From Rhynchospora pubera (Eukaryota; Streptophyta; Magnoliopsida; Poales; Cyperaceae), in NCBI GenBank assembly GCA_028095005.1, contig CM051460.1:149973461-150037460 (forward strand): DNA of 64,000 nucleotides, in the 5' to 3' direction. Each line of letters begins with the position of its first letter. The stretch's first letter is position 1. Both the position numbers and the translations under genes were made by a program. A model generated the notes under the pieces. The model had not been told where the DNA came from, did not search any database, and saw nothing but the letters and a program-made list of their open reading frames with translations. Below are positions 35,249 through 47,136 of this stretch, piece after piece.

Positions 35249-36600
35249 AAAAATATCCCTCACATGTGCCCTTTCTCGCTGTCTTGTCCCTTCCTTTTCC
35301 TCCGCCTCCACATCACAACGCCATCACCTCTTGGAAGTTGGAACCTCCCTCCTCCTCGCCTCCAGCATCGACTCCACCCTCTTCTCCAAACTCCCTCCGC
35401 CTTCTCCTCCTCTGTCATCTTTGAATGTAGCCAGGAAAAGACTCTAATGTTCTGCCAAGTTCACCTAAAAGTAAAGGGAAAATGATATGATGACTTTTGT
35501 TTTTTTTTCCCTTTCTTTTTTTGAGGCGATTATTAATCAAATTCTGGTACCTAAAGATTTTGATACCAATGCGGCAAGTTTTAGGGTTAATTGTTGAAAA
35601 AGGATTATAATAGACTGCTTTTTTCGTTTTAATGAAAAGAGTGGTGAGCTCATGCTCACTTGTTAAAAAAAAAATTAATCAAATCCTGTTGATTTTGTGG
35701 TCTATTCATGTGACTTTGTTGAACTAAGTTATTTGTTTATCTTACTTTTCTTTTGTTAATGTTGCTTCTTAGAATAATGGCAATTTACAACTATTTTTGC
35801 TTCTATATCTGTGGGGCAGAGAAGATAAGTTTGTACGACTCTCGTTGCTTTCTCTTTGCTTGCCCAACTCCAAAAGAGTCTCCTCCTCTGTGTGCTAGCC
35901 AAAGACGGTTGTAAGAATTTCTCTCATTTTGATTGATATACATTGATTTTCAGATTTTAGATGACATAACTATTTTTGGGGTTAATATTAGATTTTGGTT
36001 TTTAATGATTGAACAAAGGATGGGTTAACATTTATGTTCCTATTTTTACCCTTGATTAAGTTAATTCTTGAAAAAGGAGGAGAAGGCGTTTTAAGAAGAT
36101 TATAAAAGAAAGAGATAATTAGTTTTATGCCACCATGAATTTTGTTAATTAGGTAAATGTCATTCTTAAATTGTTAATTAAATTTATGCCATTATCAAAT
36201 TATTAAAATTAATTTTATGTCACTATTTTTCTAAAAACATACTAAATTCTAAAAATGCCATTACCAAAATTGTCATTAATTTTTTTAATGACCAAATTAC
36301 CCCTCATTAAAGAAAAACCCTAAAATAATAGAAAATAGACGGCGCTGAGGAAATGTTACTCATATAACATTTATGGAATTACTAGTATATTGCAATCTCT
36401 TATATTTTTGTCGTCCTATATACTTTTTTTTTCTGCGATTTACTCATTTACAGAAAAAAGAATGTTCATCCGTACGTGATCACTTAATTTTATGCATTCA
36501 GCAAAAAAGAAATTTTATTTTTCCGTGAGCATTTACAGCAGAGTATATATAATAGTTTAATTTTTGTATTCCACAATAATTTTGTTGCCATCTTGGAGTA
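35249..36600. other. Intergenic with a possible LINE 3' end
   Basis: A CT-rich stretch at 35260-35430 gives small Ser/Pro/Leu-rich frames without support. Around 35590-35675 the text CGTTTTAATGAAAAGAGTGG runs to GCTCATGCTCACTTG and then ten A residues, similar in style to the tailed sequence at 11440-11592. The rest is AT-rich and featureless. Confidence 0.4.
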
Positions 36601-36605
36601 TAATC

Positions 36606-38628
36606 TGTTAGGAAATTGCTCAATTTTAATTTTGTGACTAATTACGCTTAATTAATCCAATTAAAACACAAGCAACACGAGAATCTAGTGCTAAGTCAAT
36701 CGACACAAAGAGATAGGTGGGAAATTTGTACCTCTCTTGATATTGTAATCAAGAGGCTCGATCCTACGGATTAGAAATCGATGGCGTGCTCCTCCAACGT
36801 CTCCAAATCGCCCGCCTCGAGTTCACTAAGGTATTAACCAAGTTATTCTCGAATCGTGCTAGCGATGAGAATAACAAGTCTAATCCCAAAGCTTTCCCCT
36901 TCTTGCAAATAATTCACCAATTAATTTGTGGAAATGGATTGCTCAACACATGAGCTATTGAATGGAGAGAAGAGAGAGAGAGAGAGAGGCGCCTATGAGA
37001 GGAGGTGGTGGCGGCTAGGAGAAGGGAAGGAGAGAACCATCCAAAGGAGCTTCCATATAGGTCATTATATAGCCTCCAAATCCTAGCACAAAGTTCACAC
37101 TAATTACAAGTGTGCCACCCCACCTACCACCCTTAATAGACGGCCTTGTATTGGGCTTTGATGGGCCACAAGCTCATCTCTTTAGTACCTCAATTCAATT
37201 AATTAAAGGCCACATTCAATTGCTATTAATTGGACATTTAATTTACCACTAAATAAAGGCCCAATTTACTTAATTAAATTAAGTGTGTTGTTTATAAATA
37301 ATTATTAACTTAATAATAATTATTTAGAGATTAGACAATGCATTAATTTATTTCTATATGATCATTTTGATTTAATTAATTATAACGGTCTATAACGTTA
37401 TTTAATTAATTAATCAACTTATCATATTTTGCAATACTCACTGTTGCAAATAAATAAATAATACACGTATGGTTAAACACCTTATTATGTGTGACCCTTT
37501 GAGGATTTATGCTATGTTGGACATGGAATTAAATCGCTATTTAATTCCAATAATCATAAGTGGTATCTAGCAACACTGATGATTCCCAATTCGCATAAAT
37601 AGTGTACTGCTACAATATTTCAATCCTGCATAAGGGTGTGTTTGGTATCACGTTGAATAAGTCTTTTTCCGAATAAGGCTTATTCGGAATGAAACCAAAC
37701 GCATCCGGAATAAGCCTTATTCCGAATAAGAGCTTATTCAACCCCTAATTCTAATTCTACCATATTGATGGAATTAGAATAAGGGGTTGAATAAGCCCTT
37801 ATTCAGAATAAGGTTTATTCCGAATGCGTTTGGTTTCATTCCGAATAAACCTTATTCGGAATAAGACTTATTCATTAATCATACCAAACACACCCTAGGA
37901 GGGTAAATATGTTTCTCTATTTTGATTCTTATGTCTCACGATATCATCGTATAATCCAAGATAGGAATGTGTCATTCTTGCAGATTATACGTTTCTTGAT
38001 CTAGAGTTGATCGCTTAGTTGCGCGCATACGATCCAACTCCATCAAGGGGCCCAAACAGATATCGTCACTCACTAAGTGAATTAATGAGGGACATGCGGT
38101 TTTCTTGATGATTAGCTTTTCCCCGCACAATTTAAGATAACATAAATAAAGTCCGTATAGCAACCCTTATCGGGAATCAGCGGTAGACAATATTTATTGA
38201 ACCTATCCTCATGTGGAAAAGATAAACATCTCAAACTTAGAACCAAAATCATAACGAAATAAACAATGACACATAACACAATCCATATGTTTATTTTGTT
38301 GGGTCAAGTCCTATACTATGTTCCATAACATATACATATGCACTTAAGTTGGTAACTCTTTATCTATGATTTGTAGAACTTAATCATCACTTAACTTGCA
38401 TACTAATCTTATATGATAATTAATGTTCCTTGTTAATTATCAAGATTATGGACCATTTAGATTTATTATTGTCATTCTAAAGAATGATCCACAGAGATCC
38501 ACAATTCAGATCCTCAACCTGAATGATCTGTCAATAATAAACATAGGAACATATGATAAAATATCATCCAAAACATAAACTAATAATTAAGTCATTAAAT
38601 TATTGACTTCTAGGACATAACTCTAACA
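36606..38628 (-). mobile_element. Solo LTR with 5-bp TSD TAATC, carrying a MITE
   Basis: On the minus strand it runs from TGTTAGAGTTATGTCC to AATTTCCTAACA, so it has TG...CA ends. TAATC flanks it at 36601-36605 and 38629-38633. Without the 262-base MITE it is about 1.76 kb, matching the solo LTR at 40902-42647 throughout. No internal or second LTR sequence is present, so it arose by LTR-LTR recombination. A 17-base GA run (about 36972-36988) lies inside. Copia or Gypsy identity cannot be told from the LTR alone. Confidence 0.9.
37634..37895. mobile_element. Tourist-like MITE inside the solo LTR
   Basis: Terminal inverted repeats GGGTGTGTTTGGTAT and ATACCAAACACACCC bound a 262-base, almost fully palindromic sequence with GAATAAG-type words. 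It is flanked by TAA on the left and TAG on the right, a decayed 3-bp PIF/Harbinger-type target. The sister solo LTR at 40902 lacks it, which gives the empty site near 41610. Confidence 0.85.
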
Positions 38629-38633
38629 TAATC

Positions 38634-39596
38634 AAGTCTCCAATGAACATTATAGTTTAATAGTCCATAATTACTTCAGTGAAAAAAAAATCGGCACAAA
38701 AAGTTTTGCGAATAAATCTCAAAAACTTAATCTTTTTTATTTGAAAATTAAAATTATACCATTGTTAGATGACTAATTAGATCTAAGTCACTATTTTTAT
38801 GCAATAGTGCCATAGAATAATTTCATTATTTTGCAGTGGCATAAAAACTATTTGTTAATGATTATAATAGTAAAAAATCAATTATATCTTTTGTAATGGC
38901 ATATTACTAATTTGTTAGCTTTATAGTGACATATTTAAAAGGGTAAAATTGTCATATAATTATCCGAGGACAAAAAACTAATTTATATTATTTTATAGTG
39001 GCAAAAAAAATAATTTGACATTTAGTGATGACATATCTCTAATTTTAAATATATGCAGTGGCATAAAGCTAAATCACTTACAGTATGAATATTTGCTTTA
39101 TGAGGAAAGAAAAATGACAGTCTTCAAAACTCATTCAAAGTCAAATAATATGCTTGGTAATTATTTTTTATACTTGAGAATTATCTAAACAATGACTTCA
39201 GAAATAATTAATGAAAACATCAATGGACTATTCAATATTGCAGTGAGATGGTTGAAGATGCAAATGCACAACGGAGTTAATGCCCTTGATTGCAAAAATT
39301 CACAATAGAGTGCTAACTGCTAGTTACCCATGCTATGGTAAGATTTTTATTGGCTGGTATATATAAAGCTGAGAAGGACCTGCTACTTTAAATCCTTACA
39401 TAAAAATTATACAAGGGTAGTAGTGATCTCCGTATGTAATAATTCTTAGAAAAATATTAGTATTGATCTCTATCAATTTTTTTTTTTTCAGCTGAATCGA
39501 AAGTCATAAGTTGTTTATTTTAGTTGAATTTGTATTAGTAATAAATGGTTAACACACAACTAGAGGGCGTTTATTTTCAGGAATTAATTATAAGTA
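38634..39596. other. Intergenic, degenerate repeat, no gene
   Basis: Words of the type GTGGCATAAA / TAGTGACATA and their complements recur between 38740 and 39080, and also around 36110-36250 and 13490-13620. They form a weak dispersed repeat family without defined ends. The rest is AT-rich. Confidence 0.4.
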
Positions 39597-39866
39597 CCAT
39601 CGGCAAATATACCATCACAGCCATCGCTAAATATAAAGTGAACATATACACCAAACAAAGTGAACATATAGACAATCTAAGTGAACACTTACAAACAAAT
39701 AAGTGTTGTCATCACTTGTTCAGAAGTTTACATGTATATTCAACTTATTTTCACTGAACTTATTTGTTTGTATGTGTTCATTTAGATCGTCTATATGTTC
39801 ACTTTATTTGCTGTATATATTTACTTTATATTTAGCGATGGCTGTGATGGTATATTTGCCGATGGC
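39597..39866. mobile_element. Full-length foldback (hairpin) element
   Basis: CCATCGGCAAATATACCATC at the left and GATGGTATATTTGCCGATGG at the right are perfect inverted partners. Inward, ATCGCTAAATATAAAGTGAA / TTACTTTATATTTAGCGATG and GTGAACAC / GTGTTCA continue the pairing. It is about 270 bases with a short loop near 39720. No coding sequence. Confidence 0.8.
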
Positions 39867-40189
39867 ATTAATCAATTTCCGTTTATTTTAGTATATATGA
39901 AATCTTTCGCGGAAGGTAGTTCCTTTATTATCGAGAGTACGTGTTGGATTAAAGGTAGTTCCTTTCTTATCAAGAGTGTTGGATTAAACAATTAATTTTT
40001 TATTTGTCAATTTGCAAAACCACCTATTATCTACTAACTTCTCCTTTTGAGTGATTTATTAGGCAATTATTCAAGGAAATGAAAAATACAAGAGGTATAC
40101 AAGTGATGGAGCCTTTCAAGACTTGGTTTAGTTGTTTAAAGTCATTAGAATAGGCTAATTGAGTATTTAAACTAATCCAAATAGTTTTG

Positions 40190-40895
40190 CTGGTAAAATT
40201 GCTCAGTTTCAGAGTCTGTGCGTTATACAACACAATCCCACGTCACACAACACAATATACTATGCAAAATTCCTGCGTATTTTTGAGCTATATGGTTTGT
40301 GCATTATACGACGTCCATTCTTGTTGTGTAACGCAACAGGTCACAATGTGTACGTTCCGTTTCCGTTGTACAACGCCTTAAATCTGAAGAAAATTAAAAT
40401 TCTGTCAGAAACGTTGTATAACGCAGTAGAACATTATACAACACACCCTTTGTTTCTCCCCTGGACATTTTGGCCCAAAAATCTTGGACATTTAATGCCA
40501 TTTAATGTGCGTTGTGTAACGAGTTCTATGTGTTGTGTAACGCATCTTATAAGTGTTTGACCATTTGAACTTTCTCATGAAACGTTGTACAACGCAAGCA
40601 TTTAATGCCATTTAATGTGCGTTGTGTAACGAGTGCTATGCATCATGTAACGCATCTGACAAGTGTTTGACCGTTTGAACTTTCTCATGAAACATTGTAT
40701 AACGCGTTGCTTGCGTTGTACAACGCGTCTGACAATTTTTCAATCATTGGGTTTTCAGTGCCAGGCGTCATACAACATGCCTATTAAGTTGTGTAACACA
40801 CTGGAAATTCAAACGGCTAGTTATCCATTTTGTTTTATTATAACGAATATTTGATTTGTTGTGTAACGCAATATCGCATTGTGTAACGCATGACA
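40190..40895. repeat. Cluster of GTTGTRYAACGC motifs
   Basis: About twenty variants of GCGTTGTACAACGC, GTTGTGTAACGC, CGTTATACAACAC and GTTGTATAACGC occur in 700 bases in both orientations. Some, such as GCGTTGTACAACGC, are perfect palindromes. A 65-base direct repeat (GCATTTAATGCCATTTAATG-type plus GTGCGTTGTGTAACGAG) is included. No coding sequence. The right edge is cut by the solo LTR at 40902. Possibly a subterminal binding-site array of a DNA transposon. Confidence 0.75.
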
Positions 40896-40901
40896 TAAAA
40901 T

Positions 40902-42647
40902 TGTTGGAGTTATGTCCTAGAAGTCAATAATTTAAAGACTTAAATATTAATTATGTTATTGATCATATTTTATTATTTGTTCCTAAGATTTATTATTGAC
41001 AGATCATTCAAGTTGAGGATCTGAATTGTGGATCTCTGTAAACTGTCCATAATCTTGATAATTAACAAGGAACATTAATTATCATATAAGATTAGTATGC
41101 AAGTTAAGTGATAATTAAGTTCTACAAATCATAGATAAAAAGTTACCAACTTAATTGTATATGTGTATGTTATTGTAACATAGCATAAGACTTGACCCAA
41201 TGAAATAAACATATGAATTGTGTTATGTGTCATTGTTTATTTCATATGAGTTTGATTCTAAGTTTGAGATGGTTCAACTTTTCTACAAGAGAATAGGTTC
41301 TATAAATATCGTCTACTGCTAATTCTTGATAAGGACTGTTATACGGACTTTATTTATGTTCTCTTGAATTGTGCGGGAAAAAATTACTCATCAAGAAAAT
41401 CGTATGTCCCTCATTAGTATACCTAGTGAGTGATGATATCTATTTGGGTCCCTTGATGGAGTTGGATTGTTTGGCCAATTTGTACAATCAACTCTAGAAT
41501 AAAAAATGTATAATCTGCAAGAATGACATATTTCTATCTTGGATTATACAATAATATCATGAGGCATAAAAATTAGACAAAGAAATACAAAGAAATACTT
41601 TTATTTCTTATGCAGAATTGAGATATTGTAACAGTATATTATTTATGTGAATTGGGAATCATAGTGTGTTGCTAGATACCACCAAAGATTATTGAAAATA
41701 AATAGTGATTTATTTTCCATATCCAACATAGCATTAATTCTCAAAGGGTCACACAAATAGGACTTTAACCACACAATGCTTTATCTATTTATTCACAGCA
41801 GCGAGTACAGTGAAAATATAATGAGTTGATTAATTAATTATATATTGTTACGAACTGTTATAATTAATTAAGTCAAAAGAATCATATAGAAATAGATTAA
41901 TGCATTAGCTAATTCCAAAATAATAATTATTAAATTAATAATTAATATTGTTCAACCGTACTTTTATTTAATTGGTTGAATTAAATTAAAAATATAGATT
42001 TAATTAAATTAGTTTTTTTAGCCCAAATTGTAGACTATTATTTTCGCCCATTAAATAAAGGATTTAGTGGACAAAATACATGAGAGAACACACGGGCCAA
42101 GGAGCCCATGTGTGGCCGGCATAATGCCTAATGGCATACTTGTAATTTGTAAATTGTTGCAAGTACTTAGTTGGATGAGAGCTCTATATAAGGAGGTGTA
42201 CCCTAGCCCCTTCCCTAAGTTTCTTTCTCCTCTCTACCTTAGCCGCCACCTACATGAGAGGAAGAAAAATTTAGATTTTCTTCCTCCATGTCTCTCTCCC
42301 TTCTCCTATGTAGCTCATGTGTTGAGCAATTCTCTCTTCCACCTAAATTGTTATTTGAGAGAGAAGATTAATTAAGGGACAAGCATGGTTTTTGGGTGTG
42401 GTAGCACATACCTCAAGGATGTGGTCAAGCTTCTTGGTGGACTCGAGGCGACGAGATGGTGGAGAGGAGACGAGCACGCCACCGACTCCCATGCCATGGT
42501 CGAGTCTCGCGGATACGATTCTGCGAGAGGACAATTCTCCTACCCTTCTTCTTTGGTTGTGTGTTGATTGCTTGACAAGATCTTCTTTTGTGTTTGGTTT
42601 ATTAGTTGTAATTAGCATAAAAATTAAAATTTGAGCACTTTCTAACA
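40902..42647 (+). mobile_element. Solo LTR with 5-bp TSD AAAAT
   Basis: It begins TGTTGGAGTTATGTCC and ends CACTTTCTAACA. AAAAT flanks it at 40897-40901 and 42648-42652. A TATA box (CTATATAAGG, near 42184) is followed by a G+C-richer transcribed-like region to the end. It is 1746 bases long and homologous to the solo LTR at 36606-38628 in the opposite orientation, and to the fragment at 4462-5131. The open frames at 42067-42634 are LTR sequence, not genes. Confidence 0.9.
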
Positions 42648-42652
42648 AAAAT

Positions 42653-43620
42653 TGTGTTGTTTTGGAGCTCTTTACACTCTCTATGAATATCAGACCTTTT
42701 GGGACAGATTCTCTTTCTTGCTAACCTTGCTAAAAATCTATTCTTCAGTTTCAAACACCTGGTTTCATTCCTCCTTGATAACTAAGCAATTTCATAGCAA
42801 AACCATCACAATTAGATAGCCTTAATCAAGCTCATTGCTTCTATTAGCCATATATTTAGTGTTTTGATTGTATCTTTCATTGGTGTAAATTTGAGTTGAG
42901 TTCAGAGATTTCTAGAGGTTAGACCGATTTACCTCGAGGTCTCTGTGACGAGGTAATTTGGTTCGAAGTTGTATATCCGTTCTTAGTGGAATTGTAACCC
43001 CAAAATATGAGGCATGATGTGAGACAATATCTTTTGCATTCATTCGTCGGTCCGTCAACCTACGTCACAAGAATAAACGCAAAACAAAGTCAGCTACAAA
43101 GCTGAGTAACTAGTTATTTAACGACACAGCTTCTCTATAATCAATTTATATAATCAAAATAACAACTGATCAGATTAATCCACACATCAATAACAAATAA
43201 ATAAAATATATTTTACATAAATCAACGGGTCTAGATTTTTTCAAATTATTTTCTCATATCACTTTCACATTAGCGTGAAACTATCTCTAGATGATTTCAC
43301 TTCACATCAGAGATCCGTTGATTCATAAAATACATCAGTCACAATTATTATACTGATATTTATTCAAATAAACGAACAACTTTTAAATCAATCAATGTGA
43401 AAATTAAATTATAGAAAAATCTAGTTACTGTCGAGATGCTGAGACGATTTAGTAAAATGAAATAACAAGTAATTACGACATAGAACTTGAATGCCAACTC
43501 AAATAGGCTAATCGGATTTTCAAACGGATGATTAAACAATTCACTTTTCCCTTCAAACTGAGGACAACAAGGAGCAACAATTTATTTTAATCGGAAATAT
43601 TGGGTGGAGGTTATGCATAT
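42653..43620. other. Intergenic, nothing recognised
   Basis: Moderately AT-rich single-copy-looking DNA. No open frame above 60 codons with coding character, no terminal repeats and no RNA gene were recognised. Confidence 0.5.
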
Positions 43621-43624
43621 GCAT

Positions 43625-44348
43625 AACTAAATAAAGTTGGAGAGAGAGAGAGAGGGATCATGTACGTGACGGTTATAAAAAAAACAGTTTTAAAAAGAAA
43701 TAATGGGTTGCCGGAATTCAAAAGGCTAATTCGGAGAGCCAGAATTTATGAATATAAGTGGTTCGAATTAATTAGTAATTGGTAAATACGTACAAATGAT
43801 CAGGGTCTTATACGAATTGAATGGAGCGCATCTTTGAGTGTATCGAAATTTCTGGAGATGTGTGACTTAAGCTAGCTTTCTCTAATTGGTCGGAGCTTTG
43901 TAATCACATCACGTGTCAATTCCTCTTTCCTTTCTCTTTATTTACTTTTTAGTTAATTGAATTGCTTGTTTGTGTTAACTAAATAAAGTTGGAGAGAGAG
44001 AGAGAGAGGGATCATGTGCGTGACGGTTATAAAAAAAATAGTTTTAAAAAGAAATAATGGGTTGCCTTTATAATATAAGGCCATAAGGGAATTCAAAAGA
44101 CATAATTCGGACTGAATCGGAAACAATGTGAAAACAGAGCTCACATTCGGAGAGACAGAATTTATGAATATAAGTGGTTCGAATTAATTAGTAATTTGTA
44201 AATACGTACAAAAGATCAAACTCCCGGAGATGTGTGACTTAAGCTAGCTTTTCTAATTGGTCGGAACTCCGTAATCACATCGTGTGTCAATTTCTTTTTC
44301 CTATCTCTTTATTTACTTTCTAGTAAATTGAATTGCTTGTTTGTGTTA
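43625..44348. repeat. Tandem duplication of ~352-bp unit
   Basis: Two head-to-tail copies start at AACTAAATAAAGTTGGAGAG (43625 and 43977). They share GTGACGGTTATAAAAAAAA, AATTTATGAATATAAGTGG, GATGTGTGACTTAAGCTAGC and TTGAATTGCTTGTTTGTGTT. Each carries a GA microsatellite. The copies differ by small indels and a ~50-base segment present only in the second. Confidence 0.85.
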
Positions 44349-44668
44349 ATTGAATTATTAAGTTGTTGCAAAATTGACCAAACTAATTTAGAAATTTCAA
44401 ATTATATCTATTCACCTCTACGCCTTAAATTAGGGACAACAAAAAGTCTACGAAACCAGAAGAGTCTTAAACGTGCTTCTAAAAAAAATAAAGACCAACA
44501 TTTTAATTTATATTTTTTCCCATTATTTACATCTTCTTTCTCTTTCTGATTTATCTTTAGGTTGCAATTTCTCAATTTCATATCTAAACTGAGGACAAAT
44601 CTATGCATTAAGTTTCGTATCTGAACTGATGATTTGTTTTTTTTTCCTTATTTGCATTGATTTATTCA

Positions 44669-44964
44669 TGGCTCCGTTTGGATGGTGTGAGAATAAGGGC
44701 TCCGTTTGGATGAGGTGTGGGAAGAAGGGAAGAAGTCGGAAGAAGTATTGAGAAGTGTGTAACTTTGTGAAGAGTTTGAATTATTTATAATAAATTTATT
44801 CCCTTCTTCCCTTCTTCCCACACGGTATCCAAACAGAACCAAGAGGAATAAGAGAAGAAGTATTGGGAATTGTATAACTTTGTGAAAAGTTTAGATTATT
44901 TATAATAAATTTGGGAGTAGAAAGAAGTTATTTCCTTATTACTGCACCCATCCAAACGAAGCCC
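44669..44964. mobile_element. MITE nested in a copy of its own family
   Basis: The outer ends are GGCTCCGTTTGGATGG and CCATCCAAACGAAGCCC. Inside, 44697-44840 begins GGCTCCGTTTGGATGAGG and ends GTATCCAAACAGAACC. Both share the core AACTTTGTGAAGAGTTT or close variants and TTATTTATAATAAATTT. The arrangement is best read as one MITE inserted near the left end of another. The hairpin at 60567-60732 has a related core. Confidence 0.65.
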
Positions 44965-45085
44965 ATAAGAGTTCAATACTGTTAACTCTCTTTCATATAA
45001 AATACAGAAAATTACAAACATTAAAAGCCTGATGAGACGATGGTAGCCGTAAAACAACTAACGCTGGACTGAAATTAGCTCGAGG

Positions 45086-45240
45086 GTAAACCTTGGGCCG
45101 GTGAAAAATATGGGTGTATGAGTCAGCTCTCTTGGAGGGTGAAATGGTCAATATTTGCGATGATTTGCTCAAAAAAGTAAACCTTAGACCGGTGAAAAAT
45201 ATGGGTGTATGAGTCAAGCTCTCTTGGAGGGTGAAATGGT
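45086..45240. repeat. Tandem duplication of ~91-bp unit
   Basis: GTAAACCTTGGGCCGGTGAA at 45086 and GTAAACCTTAGACCGGTGAA at 45177 begin two copies. They share AAAATATGGGTGTATGAGTC and CTCTCTTGGAGGGTGAAATG and are separated by about 25 unique bases. Confidence 0.85.
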
Positions 45241-45817
45241 AAGTTAAACATTAACTAATTTTTGTATTTCTTTGGGTTGTGCTGGTGAACGGTATCAGCT
45301 TTGCACTTTTATTTTGCTTTTAGAGTGTACTAGGAATCTAGGATTTGTTGATCTACATAACGAAAAATGAATAAAAAATAGACAATGAGGAAAAACCTAA
45401 TCTTTCGTCATATATAGTTACTAAGTTGAAAGCATGCATTGCTATGATAGGCTGTTGTTACTGCCATATGCATAAATTGAAAAGATGTTAAGCAATTTAA
45501 CTCCAACACAAAATCTATTAGTATATTATTTTATTTTGTGCCATTTATACAATTTCTTTTTCAGATCAAACCGAAATAACAAAATAATCTTCGATATATA
45601 ATAGGTTTCTTCTTAAAATGAGCCCAACATCTTATAAACTGAATCGAAATCCCTGGAGGTTAAATTAGAAACCACAAACACAATAAAACTTTTGTATGGA
45701 TTGGATTCAAATATAGAATATATTTTTACAAACAAAATATTTATGAACTGATTCAAATTTGCTTGAAATTTATCAAATGAGTTATACATAAGAAAGGCAG
45801 CTATACTAACCGCATAC
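45241..45817. other. Intergenic, nothing recognised
   Basis: AT-rich DNA between the 91-bp duplication and the 3' end of the small spliced gene candidate. It may include that gene's 3' UTR. No motifs or repeats are seen. Confidence 0.5.
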
Positions 45818-46720
45818 CTATGAATTTAATTTTGCAGTGTTCTTGAGTCGATGCCAGGTGTCTGTCAATTGCCGAATGACTTGGTCCATCTCCGTCGACT
45901 GCTCCTTTGTTGTGTTTTGGACAGTGTTCCTGATTTTTTTTACAATCTCTGCTAACATACAGAAAATGAAATACAAATAATAGAAATTATATTTGTCATT
46001 CTTTCAATATATGCTCACTTCAAAGCATTTTCCTTCGATGTACAATATTGCAAAAAGTATATTACTTTGCTTAATCTCCTTGTTCTTATGCTTTATAAAT
46101 ACATGGTTGTTGCTTTTGTATAACTTGAAAGTGATCAATTCCTTTGAAGTCTATTTAAGACAAAATTAAGCATCCCTTCCATGTTAGAACCTAGCATGTA
46201 CCAAGTCATATTTATAAGACTTGACAGATGAGCAAATTAAGAATTAGATGAAACAGTAAAAAATTATGTACTATGATAAAACAGTCATATAGACATTTAT
46301 TAGATCAAACACCTAGTATGCAACAAATAAAGTACTACGATAAACAATTTTAATAAAGTTAGACTTACTCATTCTATAATATATATAAAGACAATGAAAA
46401 ATTATTTGTTATCGTGGCATTGATAATCAGCAAAAAATTCAAAAGTCGTCGTCTTTATCAACATCTAAAATAAACTAAATTGACATAATTACAAAAAAAT
46501 ATTTAAAATCAAGCATAATTATGGTTATTTGGAAAGCAGCAAAAAATTTTGGCAAATATTTAACATCAACAAAAATAAGAAAGAAAGGCAGCAACGAAAA
46601 ACAACATTAATTTCATATTGGGAGCTTACAAATAATTTGGTATTGTGCATCTTGCCATGGATTATGAGCCTCAATTTCAATGTCATTTAGAAGGTGATGA
46701 AGACAGGGACTAATCGCCAT
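45818..46720 (-). CDS. Small two-exon gene candidate, unknown family
   Basis: I do not recognise this protein. Exons 46630-46720 and 45818-45951 on the minus strand join by GT-AG with phase closed into 74 residues, from ATG at 46718-46720 to TAG at 45818-45820. The product is hydrophilic, with AHNPWQDAQYQII, EIVKKIRNTVQNTTKEQS and MDQVIRQLTDTWHRLKN, so a short soluble helical protein is likely. Coding-like composition stands out from the flanking AT-rich DNA. Upstream on the same strand 46930-47000 is an exon-like open segment (VANFGLLGVCSGLSARASA) with good splice sites, and ATG at 47134-47136 could start it. Its phase does not fit exon 46630-46720, so it may be 5' leader, an alternative first exon, or evidence of decay. 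Confidence 0.4.
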
Positions 46721-47136
46721 CCTAGTAAGAGTGAGGAATCCAAACTTATAGGTTATCTTAACCACACCATGATGAAGTACATAATTTATAGGTCATCCAA
46801 ACTTTCCACTGCCATACATAACTTTCTTTTTCTCACTTGGCAGCATTTCTTACCAATAGATTTACCAGTGAACAGCAGAAAGAACAATAAAAAAACAGAA
46901 AGGAAAATAATAAAAAAGAAGAAGCATACCTGAACAGCAGAAGCTCTAGCAGAAAGCCCAGAACAAACTCCTAGAAGTCCAAAATTCGCAACTGTGCGAG
47001 CTATAGAAGGAGCGTCAACAGACAGAATCAATCGAAATGGAAGCGAGAGAAAAACACAAATGAAAAAAGAGGAGAAAAAATTGATCCATACACAAAACAG
47101 GCGGAGAAAATCCTTACTTTTGCTGGCTATTTTCAT

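Noticed and set aside
42067..42648. Several open frames around 42.1-42.6 kb
   Set aside because: They lie wholly inside the solo LTR's transcribed-like region and are not shared as frames with the sister LTR.
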